This document shows, piece by piece, positions 32,299 to 42,518 of a DNA stretch of 64,000 nt (within the stretch, counting starts at the first letter, position 1; each line of letters opens with the position of its first letter). The stretch covers positions 431,001-495,000 of the forward strand of contig JAYKKM010000341.1 of assembly GCA_035772405.1 (NCBI GenBank), read 5' to 3'. The DNA is from Chrysogorgia sp. JL179-B06 (Eukaryota > Cnidaria > Anthozoa > Scleralcyonacea > Chrysogorgiidae). The notes under the pieces were generated by a model. The model was not told the origin of the DNA. It searched no databases and saw nothing but the letters and a program-made list of their open reading frames with translations. The translations under genes were made by a program, and so were the position numbers.

Positions 32299-32900
32299 CA
32301 CCATATGAAAAGAGTACGCTTTATTCGAATGAACTACACCGTTTCCAGACATTCCAAAATCAACTACAAAATCAACTTCATATTCAAAATAGTCATCAAA
32401 ATCAGCTTCAGAATCTGTTAACGAAAAGCCTAGCGATGGCCTCAAAGAAACAAAGTTCTGCTCATGGGCCAGATCAACAATCAGATCAACCCATGCAAAA
32501 TATTGTGGTTGCTTCAGAGCAACAAAGTCCGTCATATCCCCCAGGGATTTCTGATTCACCTGAGGATTATTTTTTAACGCCGCCTCGCACAGTTGAGCAT
32601 CCGGGACGACACTGGCACACTGGTGACACCGATGTGGATGAACGTGATTCAGACGAAAGAGAAGATGTAGATGATACTGTTGTGGATGACAGTGGTTCAG
32701 ATGAAGACGAAGAATCTGAAGAAATAGAAAACCGTGATCGGCAAGACAATGATGAATACCAAAATTCGTTTAATGCTTCGGATGAAGACTCGCATGAAAG
32801 TGACCATTACATTACGCAAATTCCACGGAATGAACCTCATAATCCAACAAAAATTAAATTACCCAAGAATCGCTATTTCCTGAGAAGCCGACCTTATTGA
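32247..32900 (+). CDS. Acidic, Gln-rich ORF overlapping the ATPase end
   Basis: 217 residues in a different frame, overlapping the ATPase by about 50 bp. N-terminal third is Gln/Asn-rich (FQNQLQNQLHIQNSHQNQLQ), the middle is strongly acidic (DVDERDSDEREDVDDTVVDD), and the end is basic (KLPKNRYFLRSRPY). AATAAA follows at about 32919. No family recognised. It may be a separate protein or, if the frame boundary is a decay event, the C-terminal tail of the ATPase. Confidence 0.55.
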   Translation: MYNSDQQMHNIMHAPQLTPYEKSTLYSNELHRFQTFQNQLQNQLHIQNSHQNQLQNLLTKSLAMASKKQSSAHGPDQQSDQPMQNIVVASEQQSPSYPPGISDSPEDYFLTPPRTVEHPGRHWHTGDTDVDERDSDEREDVDDTVVDDSGSDEDEESEEIENRDRQDNDEYQNSFNASDEDSHESDHYITQIPRNEPHNPTKIKLPKNRYFLRSRPY

Positions 32901-33004
32901 TGTAAAAATTTGAATTGAAATAAATACTTTTTTTAAAACTCTATATCTGTCTCGGAACATCCCGTTCCACAAATATGACTTAATGCTGAGGGCACTCCAT
33001 ACCC

Positions 33005-33190
33005 GCTATTTAGGACAATAGGAGGACTATTTAGGACTACAGGAGGACTATTTAAGACTACAGGAGGACTATTTAGGACTATAGGAGGACTATATAGGAC
33101 TATAGGAGGACTATATAGGAGGACTATTTAGGACTATAGGAAGACTATTTAGGTCTATAGGATGACTATTTAAGACTATAGGAGGACTTA
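33005..33190 (-). repeat. 21-bp iteron array, right end (inverted)
   Basis: TTTAGGACTATAGGAGGACT units, the reverse complement of the left array, about nine units. Confidence 0.95.
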
Positions 33191-33231
33191 GCGCCCCCAC
33201 AATACCCCCAGAGTACGGCCAGAGTATTGGC

Positions 33232-33360
33232 CGCGATTGCTTCACCGTAATTGGCCGTGATAAGCGGTGAATGTAATATATATATTATTTACATTCACCG
33301 CCAATTGGCCGTGATTGCTAAGAAATCGAATCGCTAAGAAAACAATCGCTAAGAAATAAT
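33232..33360. repeat. Hairpin and short tandem repeats
   Basis: AAGCGGTGAATGTAA and TTACATTCACCG pair around a TATATATATTA core (33264-33303), flanked by repeated ATTGGCCGTGAT, then three CGCTAAGAAA-type repeats. Confidence 0.6.
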
Positions 33361-33650
33361 CACTGAGAAATTGCGCTTCTATAACGAAGATACTTTCATG
33401 ATGAAAGATTTTCAATTCATAGGTTTTCCATATGTAGCCATGTACAAGATCTTCAGATATATTTTCTGACCATATGTGCAACAATTGTTCAGCATACTTG
33501 GAAAAACTTAACATTATAAAACAAAATATCACACCGAAAATCCTGAACCCACAAACGCTTTTTTATTGTTTCTTATTAACAACAATTAACTTATTATATT
33601 AGCGAAATGCTCTCAGACGTCATCTTCCTCATCTTCTGCCACATTCATAA
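33361..33650. other. Nothing firmly identified
   Basis: A minus-strand frame (33532-33242) includes FSKYAEQLLHIWSENISED, which looks protein-like, but the frame continues into the hairpin repeat; no family recognised. Confidence 0.25.
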
Positions 33651-33651
33651 A

Positions 33652-34379
33652 CATAGGCGTACGAGACGGGGGGCTGGGGGGGGGGGGGGGGGGGTGGCTG
33701 CAGCTCCCCCAGCTGTACGAAAATTAGCTCTATTCGGGCAAAAATGGTTTTGTCATTCTGGCAAAAAGGTCCTGTATTAAATTATTCTAATATTTGAATG
33801 CAACTTAATGACATTATAACGGATTCTCATTGACGGAAATCTAGGATTTAATTGTCGTTCATCGTTTAGCAATGATATGGTTAAAAGTGGCATATAGTCA
33901 GACCTTGGTTCGGGCGTTGTCTAAACGTTATCTCGTATATTCAACTTGAATATACCTAATACATTTGGTTTTGTAGCTAATTGCTTTTCCTTCCTTCTCT
34001 TCTGCCGTCGTGCAACGCATTCTCTATGCGCGTTTCAGAAGAGATATCCACGCGGTCTAAATTTGGAAAATCTGTGTTACTTTAACGGTAATTAAATACT
34101 TCGAATCCCGCACACTGCCGCGGCTGCAAAAACGAGAAAAATGCCCTCAAATTGCAAGAAATACACTTTCAGGGAATCAAAAATTTTCTCGGGAGAGCAT
34201 TCCCCCGGACCCCCATAATGTACGCGTTTCCAATGCATGTGCATATACATTAATGAAAAACGTGTAATAATGCTTAAGCTAAACGATGGCAATTCGTGTT
34301 GTTCAGTTAATATTGACGTCATCATTTATTCGGGCATGTTATGTTCAGCCCCCCTACAAAATTTAGCCCGTACGCCTAG
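33652..34379. mobile_element. MITE-like repeat with GTACGCC ends
   Basis: ATAGGCGTACG at the left and CCGTACGCCTA at the right are inverted; just inside are GGGGGGCTGGGG and CAGCCCCCC. A 19-base poly-G run (33676-33694) lies at the left. No coding. Confidence 0.6.
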
Positions 34380-34980
34380 CTATGTTCATACAAGTAGCTT
34401 GACGATTCTATAAGAGACAGTTTGTATGATTTAAACACATTGATAGCAATACCTTTCCTATTTCCTATCATTCCTATATTCTATAGGACAGGTGACACGT
34501 TACCGTGAACATTCACAAATCATTTTGAAAATAAACATATCGATCGTCATTGTGTCAAACGTTTGACAACTATGTTTAGTAATTTTTAAGACGAGAATTA
34601 GCATTGCAGAACAACTAAAATAAGGAAACGGACGTTTACTTACATTACAAAGGATGATGGCTTTAAATAACCACGGATGGATAAAGCATTGAAGACCAAA
34701 GAATCGACTAACTTGTAATTGAAACCTGTATCACACCTTCGGCTTCTGAATGAATAATGCGTGAAAGTCTGGCGTCCGTCCGCGGTTTGTGACAACCCAG
34801 AGCCGCCCGTACGTCACACGCACAACGTATTGTGAACGTTTTCAGAACGTTTTTGAGTAACATACGGAATTCGAACGTTTCTCAAACAACAATGTTTGCT
34901 ATCAAATAAATTCAACATTCGAATTCAAACAGTTGTACTAAAAAGATATTTAATCTATACAAACATTTTTGTTACTGATA
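34380..34980. other. No gene seen
   Basis: Non-coding; several AACGTT-containing stretches near 34830-34890 related to the repeat that follows. Confidence 0.4.
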
Positions 34981-34984
34981 ACCT

Positions 34985-35192
34985 AACGTCGAGGAGACGT
35001 TATACGAACGTTTTTGCGGCACGTTAGATTCCAACGTTGCTAGAACGTTCTTTCATGGTTTATGACACCTTTGTGTAATAATAATACCCAACGTCGAGGA
35101 GACGTTATATGAACGTTTTTGCCGTACGTTAGATCCCAACGTTGCTACAACGTTCTTTCATGGTTTATGACACCTCTATGTAATCCCCCCGA
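34985..35192 (+). repeat. 105-bp tandem duplication rich in AACGTT
   Basis: Two direct copies (from 34985 and 35090) of AACGTCGAGGAGACGTTATA... through TTCTTTCATGGTTTATGACA, with palindromic AACGTT/GAACGTT motifs. Related motifs at 25155-25215. Confidence 0.85.
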
Positions 35193-35248
35193 GCTAAGCG
35201 AGGGTGATAATCTCGCCGTGGCAGCATTCCATTTATCACGAATAGTTC

Positions 35249-35249
<1 letters not shown>

Positions 35250-35304
<55 letters not shown>
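35250..35304. repeat. (AT)n microsatellite
   Basis: Uninterrupted TA repeats. ORFs of poly-YI through it are artefacts. Confidence 0.95.
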
Positions 35305-35305
<1 letters not shown>

Positions 35306-35307
<2 letters not shown>

Positions 35308-35505
35308 TCAGCAAGGAACACTTCTTTTAAAAACTTTATTGACGTTTCGGGCACAGCCCTTCCTCAGAATACCGTAGGCGTAGGTATTATATTATTATTA
35401 TTATTGATATACCGTAGGTATATCAGGTATTCTGAAGAAGGGCTGTGCCCGAAACGTCAATAAAGTTTTTAAAAGAAGTGTTCCTTGCTGATATTTGTAA
35501 ATTAT
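35306..35505. repeat. Foldback repeat, about 75-bp arms
   Basis: CAGCAAGGAACACTTCTTTT... and its complement ...AAAAGAAGTGTTCCTTGCTG enclose GACGTTTCGGGCACAGCCCT / AGGGCTGTGCCCGAAACGTC, with an ATT microsatellite near the centre. Confidence 0.85.
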
Positions 35506-35545
35506 TTGGAACTACCTTTTGGTGAAGGCTGGCTTTCTGATCGAC

Positions 35546-35630
<85 letters not shown>
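35546..35630. repeat. (AT)n microsatellite
   Basis: Long TA run with one phase break. Confidence 0.95.
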
Positions 35631-35634
<4 letters not shown>

Positions 35635-35664
35635 GTAATATTTGGCATTTCACTCGATCAAACT

Positions 35665-35837
35665 ACATGTTGAAAGGATTTATGGTGAAGGAAAATTTCG
35701 AGTGTTGGAATACATACATTTTAAGACCAAACCGGGACCAGTTGCGAAAAATGCAACTTAGCGGCCTTCCGGTAGGAATTGAACCCGCGACCCTGCGATT
35801 GCTAGTGCAGCGCTCTGACCACTGAGCTATGGAAGCC
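35665..35837 (-). mobile_element. tRNA-derived SINE
   Basis: The minus strand starts GGCTTCCATAGCTCAGTGGT and carries an A box (TAGCTCAGTGG), an anticodon-like loop CTAGCAA (AGC, alanine type) and a B box (GGGTTCAATTC) over 35837-35763. The acceptor ends pair only imperfectly and the sequence continues into a non-tRNA body (AACTGGTCCCGGTTTGGTCT), so it is a SINE head rather than a tRNA gene. A partial body copy in the other orientation lies at 35856-35980. Confidence 0.75.
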
Positions 35838-35977
35838 GTTGATATATATATATAGGTAATATTTGGCATTTCACTCGATCAAACTGGTTAATTGGTCTTA
35901 AAATGAACCCGGTTTGGTCTTAAAATGTATATATATTCCAACACTCGAAATTTTCCTTCACCATAAATCCTTTCAGC

Positions 35978-36146
<169 letters not shown>

Positions 36147-36224
36147 TACTCTGATGAAGGGCTCCGCTCGAAACGTCAGTATCTCGTCACTAAATTCTTG
36201 GCAGTTTACCACCTTTTCACTTTG

Positions 36225-36273
<49 letters not shown>

Positions 36274-36504
36274 CCACACATGGTATAACCAACTCGATCC
36301 TTATAAGGAATTAAAAAACTCATTAATAATGCATGAAGCAAACACAAAGGAAAATCACCACCGTGTCGTATCTTATATGTGATAAAGATTCATCCTAATT
36401 TACATAAACTTTAGCTTTGATTTTCTCGGCTTAGACAACGTTATTTTTCAAAATTACTACGCCAACGAACTTACCAAATGCTGGTCGTTTTTTAAGCCGT
36501 TTAA

Positions 36505-36585
36505 ACACTCGCAGCAGTGTTTTATCAGATCTAAAACACTCGGCTTCGCCTTGTGTTTTATATCTGATAAAACACTGCTGCTCAC
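36505..36585. repeat. Inverted repeat with CAGCAGTGTTTTATC arms
   Basis: CAGCAGTGTTTTATCAGATC and its near complement GATAAAACACTGCTG flank a short loop; non-coding. Confidence 0.7.
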
Positions 36586-36605
36586 GTAAAAGGTCGTTTT
36601 GGGTG

Positions 36606-37390
36606 ATCCGTTTGAGTCTGACCATATTTGAGCATAGAAATGCTAGCGGCCATTATCGATTTGTGATCAGAAGAACTACATAAACAGGTTTTTACGAAGG
36701 GTATACATGTTTGCGTAAAATAACAGGTACGTGTGTTAATTCCAAATCTGTTTTCAGAATTGAAATTGGTTAAATATTGATCGAGATAACGTATACAGTT
36801 TATTGTGTGTAATTTGCGTATATGTATACACTATTGATATGTGCTGGATATTTGTGTATAAAGTGGACGGGTATTCTACGATTTAACGATATATGTATAT
36901 ATTCATATATATTATAATAGGTACGTGTGTTATGTATTTACACTCACTAATTCCAAATCTGTTTTCATAATTGAAAACGGTTAAATATTGATCGAGATAA
37001 CGTTCCAAACGAGGGATAGGTGACAAAGCCCTAAAGGTCACTTATAAGCTTGCTTATGACCATGGGTTGTTTTATAACGCGGCCAATGATCTCGTTATTC
37101 ATATATGCTTCCAGCAATCTTTTATTACATAATATACGACAATTTTATTATAGTATACAAAAGATGTTTGTTAACAGGTTGTTTAACCAATTAAGGTTTA
37201 GTTTGATTATTCACTCAGCTTTGCAGCTGTCGCGAAGGTTAGTTAATGGTTAATTTGAACCCTGAAGATGACATTGTAGTCGAAAATTATGTTTGGTAGT
37301 TTTTAAACTTTTAACCTGTGTGTAAGACATATTATGAAGCGAACATTATATGATGTATGTATTATATGTATATGCATGTCTCATCTATTT
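36606..37390. other. No gene seen
   Basis: Two related GGTACGTGTGTTA...CAAATCTGTTTTCA segments (about 36726 and 36921) followed by GGTTAAATATTGATCGAGAT repeats show an internal direct duplication of about 200 bp spacing; otherwise nothing recognised. Confidence 0.5.
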
Positions 37391-37394
37391 CAAG

Positions 37395-37634
37395 GCACAT
37401 GCCACACCGGTTTGTGGTCTGAAAAATATGATTCATATATTCCACTTGTAACCAGAAGTGATCCATTATCGGTTGTATAGGAAGGTATAGATGCAACTTT
37501 AGCTGATACGAGGGACCAAATATTTTAACTATCTGCTGCTTCTGACCTTCATGTGATAGCCAGTCAATCTTGAAATCACCACATATTATGCAATACTCTT
37601 GGGTAAATGTATCTAATAAGTTCGTAATGTCCAT
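37395..37634 (-). pseudogene. LINE endonuclease fragment
   Basis: Minus frame MDITNLLDTFTQEYCIICGD then FKIDWLS: the CGDFNID-type segment of the APE endonuclease of non-LTR retrotransposons. Relic, no further domains. Confidence 0.55.
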
Positions 37635-37660
37635 GACTGCGCGTCAAAATGACGAGTTCT

Positions 37661-37802
37661 GCGTCGGGATAAAACTTATTTTAATTCATAACATCAGGCT
37701 AAAACCACAATATACATTTGCATATCTATTTACACTTGCAAATTCGTTATACTGAATTCCCCAGCCTGATATTATGAATTGAAATAAGATTTATCCGACG
37801 CA
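37661..37802. mobile_element. Small foldback MITE
   Basis: TGCGTCGGGATAAAACTTAT... and ...ATAAGATTTATCCGACGCA are inverted with about 40-bp arms; the inner edge is ATCAGGCT/AGCCTGAT. No coding. Confidence 0.75.
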
Positions 37803-37882
37803 CTGGCTAATTATTGTCTTAGAATAGTCAAATGAACACTCTTTGTCCCAACTACAGTATGGTTGTCCAATTACGTCCTATA

Positions 37883-38233
37883 CAGGGTGTATAAAAAAAA
37901 ACGATACCTTTAGAAATTAACCTATTGTTGTTAAGCACAAGATTTTATGCTCCTGGGAATTTAAAATAGCTTCTAATCGTATGAAGGAGCATAACTGCAT
38001 AACAAATCGTCAAAGTACTAATTAGTCATATCATCAGTTCGAATAAAAATGGTTCAACTGACCACAGAGCAACGAATTGTTATGATATGACTAATTAGTA
38101 CTTTGACGATTTGTTATGCAGTTATGCTCCTTCATACGATTAGAAGCTATTTTAAATTCCCAGGAGTATAAACTCTTGTGCTTAACAACAATAGGTTAAT
38201 TTCTAAAGGTCTCGTTTTTTTTTATACACCCTG
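37883..38233. mobile_element. Tc1/mariner-like foldback MITE with transposase start
   Basis: 351 bp, TA at both sides (37881-37882, 38234-38235). Ends CAGGGTGTATAAAAAAAA, arms about 155 bp. The spacer retains ATG 38049 followed by VQLTTEQRIVMI and a stop (38088-38090), the N-terminus of a mariner-type transposase. Confidence 0.85.
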
Positions 38234-38336
38234 TACATTTCTCGTATGAGCTCTCAGCTGCATGGAACTAATCAGAAATATTATGAATATAGAAATTCGC
38301 TTCGCGCGAAAATATTCGCATAGTGGAAAACTGCCC

Positions 38337-38640
38337 TAAAGCCCGGTTTCCATATGATCGCAATGATCGCAACGATCGCAATGATCACAGAAATAAAGAG
38401 TTCTGCGATCATTGCGATCCTTGCGATCATATGGAAACCATAAACCTGGCGATCCTTGCGATCATTGCGATCGTTGCGATCGCGATCGCAGAGATAGAAA
38501 CATTTCTATCTCTGCGATCGTTGCGATCGAAGCCCGATTTCTATATGAATACAACGATCGCAAGGATCGCAACGAGGATTGCGATCGTTGCGATCGTTGC
38601 GGTCGTTGCGATCGTTGCGATCAAATGTAAAGCGGGCTTA
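38337..38640. mobile_element. GATC-rich palindromic repeat
   Basis: TAAAGCCCG at the left and CGGGCTTA at the right are inverted ends; the interior is built from GATCGCAAT/GATCATTGC-type 9-mers on both strands, with 20 GATC sites that I counted. Open frames through it (NDRNDRND) are simple repeats. Confidence 0.75.
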
Positions 38641-39020
38641 ATTAAGCGTCGAATTTCCACTAGGCGGAAAATAAAATTTTCCTTTGTTATGTGAGATATC
38701 GCGTGGAACTAATTTTTAGAAAAGACAAAAGGAAAAGTCGAGTACAGTATGGGCACAGAATATGAGTATGCGGGCACAGAAGCGTTCCTGAGCGCACGGC
38801 CCGAGCTTGGCAGTTGCTCCATATTGTAAACACTGTACTGCAATTCATTTATGAGTGATATATAAATCGATCTTTATTCAGGATGCCAACTTCACTAAAA
38901 GTGTTTTTCAGAAAGGTCCTGCTAAGATATAAACTACTAAAATAAATTATAAATACAGGTATAAAAAACTAAGACTAAAAACTAATACAAGAATAATAGG
39001 TAAATATAATATGTATCAGC

Positions 39021-41444
39021 CTATTTACATTTAAGTAAAAAACGTTTAAAAGTTCTGAAATCTTTCGCTTCCCTAATCTCATTTTTCAGTTCATTCCAGT
39101 CATTGCTGGCAAAGTTAATACTTGTCCAATGGCCCCAACTATGTTTCGCTACAGACTTTCTAATGTTTGGCTTAGATCTGGTGTTATACTTATGAATATC
39201 TTGGCTATATGTTATTTCAAAATCATGTGAAAATAGGTTATTGCGACATTTATAAATAAAAATAGAACGGTTTGAACTTCTCCTATCCTTAAGGTTTTTC
39301 CATGATAACTTGACTAAGGCAGCACTGGCAGATGACCTATAATCTAAATCTAAAATAATTCGTGCTGCTTTGTTATGTAATATTTGTAAATCTGACATAA
39401 GGGTTGAATTCCCTCTATCCCCCCAAATGATATCAGCATAATCGAAGATAGGTAAAATATAGGAATTAAAAAATAATAATCTACTATGTATAGGTAAATA
39501 ATTCTTGATACGCCTTAGTAGTCCCAGTTTCTTATTGATTTTAGATTTAATATAATCAATATGTTCATGCCACGTCAAGTTATTATTTATTATCACACCA
39601 AGGTACTTGTACGTCTGGACTTCTTCAAGAGGTACATTTCCAATAGATACAGTCAGGGATGAGGATAGTCTTGCCAAACGTTTACTACCACCAATAAGCA
39701 TAAATTTGGACTTTTTGATGTTGATGGTGAGATGGTTCACTTTAAGCCAATTACAGACTCTAGATAAATCAGAGTTCAGTTTTTGTTGAAGTACATCAGA
39801 ACATTTTGATGAGCAGTATAAAACGGTATCGTCGGCAAAAAGAGTGACTTGGCAGGTCTCTAAGATGCTCGGCATGTCGTTCACGTATATTAAAAACAAT
39901 AAGGGACCAAGAATAGATCCTTGTGCTACCCCTATTGATACATGTGATGTATCAGATTGAGCGTTGTTATAAACTGTAACCTGGGAGCGACCAGATAGAA
40001 AAGATTCAAACCACTCACACGCATCAACATCCACACCAAGAAGACGAAGCTTGTGTAGTAGGATTTTATGGTTGACTGTGTCGAACGCCTTCGCTAGATC
40101 CAGGAAAACTGCACCAGTGATCTCCCCGTCGTCCATTGATTTAAGTACCTTGTCACAAAATTTCGTTGTGGCCAGAACAGTAGAAGAATTGAGTCGAAAC
40201 CCAAACTGGCTTGATGAAAGGAGTTTCTTGGTATCAAGAAAAGAACCCAGTTGAGTGTGGACAGCTTTCTCCAGGATTTTGCTGATGGATGGAAGGATGG
40301 AAATAGGCCTGTAGTTAGAAGGATCTTGAGTATCTCCGGATTTGTGAATCGGCATTATGCGAGCATTTTTCCAGATAGTTGGGAAGGTTTTGGTCTGAAT
40401 TGAAAGATTAAATAGTTGAGTGAGGGAAGGTGTAATCACTGACACTGCATCTTTGAGCATACGTGCACTTATCTTGTCTAGACCAGTGGCCTTATTGGAT
40501 TTAAGATGATTTATAGTCTTGGATACAAATTCACTAGTTATCGGACCCAAGCTGAAAGAACTTTCACAAGCAGCAATGTCATTAACAGAAGTTTCAGTTT
40601 CATACGAGAAGCATTCAGCAAGTTTATTTCCTATACTCACAAAAAATTGATTAAAGCCATCAGCGATTGATTTTGCTGTGAAGAGTATCTTTTCATCAAC
40701 TTTGAGACTTGTGATATTAGAAGTCTGTTTAGTTGGTAGAACTTGTTTAAAGGCTTTCCAGAGTTTGGAAGAATCCCCTTTACAATCTTGTAAAAGGCTA
40801 GTGAAGTAATTAGATTTAGCTTCTTCGATATGGCGATGGACATTGTTTCTTAGCTTTTTATATTTCATCCAGTGATGACTTGACTTATTACCCTTGGCCT
40901 TCAGCAAGTGAAAGTCACGGTCACTCATAAGTTTGGCTATCTCAGAAGTCATCCAAGGTGTAGGAGGTCGACTTGATTTACGTGACTTGATAGGTGCATG
41001 GTTGTTCATTACATCATTGAAGAGCTTATTCCAGATGTAAACACAGTCATCAACATTTTCAGGATCGGCAAAAGCAAAATGCCATGGAACGTTCTTGAGA
41101 TCCTTGATGAATGCATCCTTATTGTAGTTTTTATATGAACGAAACTCAATAACCCTGGGGGCTGATCGTACTACCCCAGATTTGTAGACACAATATATCA
41201 GAAAGTGGTCACTTAATCCGAGAGGGATTACTCCTTGTTCTTTAATTTTATGTTGAACGTTTGTGAATATCAAATCAATAAGCGATTGAGTATTTTCAGT
41301 CATGCGAGTCGGGTTTGTAATTATTTGACAGATGTCATTGAATTCAGCAATTCTCTTGAGTCTTTTTTTTCTGCGGTGAATTAGCATTTCGGCTGAAGTC
41401 GATATTAAAATCACCAAGAATAATTTTCTCAAAACGCGGGTCAA
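39021..41444 (-). pseudogene. LINE ORF, endonuclease end and reverse transcriptase
   Basis: Frame contains IDLIFTNV and LGLSDHFLIYCV (end of the endonuclease), then reverse transcriptase: NARIMPIHKSGDTQDPSNYR, FLDLAKAFDTVNHKILLHKL, GVAQGSILGPLLFLIYVND and the catalytic FADDTVLYC, then KYLGVIINNNLTWHEH and the NTRSKPN C-terminal motif. The first about 35 codons are a frameshifted overlap with the upstream frame. Otherwise uninterrupted for 770 residues. Confidence 0.88.
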
Positions 41445-41982
41445 TGCCAGTTAAAGAAGTATTAAAATTATCGATAAAATCATCTATTGGCTGAGCAGGG
41501 GGTTTATATAAGCATCCAATAACCAGAGGCTTGCAGTGTTTACGGTTAATCTGTACCCAAACAGATTCGTTGTCGCTCTTTAGATCATCCCTATTCACAA
41601 AAGTGAGACCATCTCTGCAATAGATTATTACGCCGCCACCAGATTTAGACGTTCGATCGTGTCTTAAACAAGAATAACCCGGAATATAGATTTCCTCTTC
41701 AGAAATACTGGGTTGAAGCCACGTTTCAGAAAACGTCAGTACATCAATTGACTTGGAGTTGCGTAATCTAATCTTCAGCTCGTCAAGTTTTGAACGGAGG
41801 CTTCGGACATTTAAATGAATTACAGAAAGACCTCTCGATTTAATGTCAATTTTTAGTTGAGTAACATTATCAGGACCTGGTTGAGGACAGATATCTCCAG
41901 CAGTAAGTAGCAGAATTGATGACCAGAGACACATTTTAGTGAGCTTCAGGAGTCTAGTAGACTTGATAACTTGATATGCCAA
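41344..41982 (-). pseudogene. LINE ORF, N-terminal endonuclease part
   Basis: From ATG 41982: a hydrophobic start (KMCLWSSILLLT), then AGDICPQPGPD, a degenerate 2A-like motif (Q where 2A has N), then LSVIHLNVRSLRSKLDELKI, TFSETWLQPSISEEEIYIPG, KSGGGVIIY, IGCLYKPP and ILGDFNIDF, the APE endonuclease. There is no PHD finger, unlike the LINE at 10.8 kb. Confidence 0.88.
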
Positions 41983-41985
41983 ATA

Positions 41986-42348
41986 AAAGCAAATATAACC
42001 TATTCAAATGTTGTGCATGAAATAGTTGTAAATCTATAAGCCATTGATCACAACAGTTAGTCCTTCAAATGAAAGGAACAGTGGATCATTTTAGAAATGT
42101 TGATCGAAATGCAAAGTTGTCAAGTCAAGCGACGATTTATATTTAGAAACGTAAACACTGAAGTAAAACAGAATCAGCGGGGAGCATGAATTGTGCCTGA
42201 AACCTATATGAGAATAGAAACCATTCTAAGACACACCAGTATGGAAAGAAGGTAGAGGGATAGCCTGCAGAAATTACAAAGTGAGCTAAAATCGTACTTC
42301 GTGTACCGGACACAGAAATTTGCATGAGTAAAATTTTAGTTAGCACTA
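41986..42348. other. No gene seen
   Basis: Non-coding sequence between two LINEs, possibly 5' UTR of the second LINE. Confidence 0.35.
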
Positions 42349-42419
42349 CAGGGTGTCCCAAAAAAAAGGCTACCTTTTCAAATTCAAATTAGCATGTTAA
42401 TTCAAGCAACCTATTGTAG
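42349..42419 (+). repeat. Single end of a mariner-like element
   Basis: CAGGGTGTCCCAAAAAAAA is a typical mariner-type terminus, here without a visible partner; it abuts the truncated LINE. Confidence 0.5.
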
Positions 42420-42518
42420 TTAGCTTTTTAGCAAAATACTATGATCAATTAGATCAAAAGCTTTACGAAGATCTAATAAAACAACTCCATTCATATATCC
42501 TTCATTTATTGCTTTAGC

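Larger units (their letters stand above)
30704..33220 (+). mobile_element. Iteron-ended element carrying a packaging-type ATPase
   Basis: A 15-bp inverted repeat GGCCGTACTCTGGGG marks both edges (30704-30718; complement at 33206-33220). Just inside lie inverted arrays of the same 21-bp repeat (30722-31335 and, complementary, 33005-33190), and between them two plus-strand ORFs. The layout is that of a DNA element with minisatellite inverted termini. Polintons often have tandem repeats in their ends, but no polymerase, integrase or capsid gene is present here, so this would be a reduced or non-autonomous relative. Target duplication not identified. Confidence 0.7.
38856..41985 (-). mobile_element. 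Second CR1/L2-type LINE, nearly full length, one frameshift
   Basis: Minus-strand element with an endonuclease-reverse transcriptase reading frame from 41982 to 39021, split by a one-base slip at a run of eight T (41363-41370). The 3' end lies near ATCGATCTTTATTCAGG (about 38870, AATAAAG on the minus strand). Diverged from the LINE at 10.8 kb. Confidence 0.88.

Noticed and set aside
33242..33532. Possible 96-residue minus-strand gene
   Set aside because: Part of it looks protein-like but it runs into hairpin and tandem repeats; no family or start support.
35763..35837. Functional tRNA-Ala gene
   Set aside because: Acceptor and T-stem pairing are imperfect and the sequence continues as a SINE body.
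38323..38694. Open frames rich in NDRNDRND and AIVAIVAI
   Set aside because: By-products of the GATC-containing 9-mer repeats, not genes.
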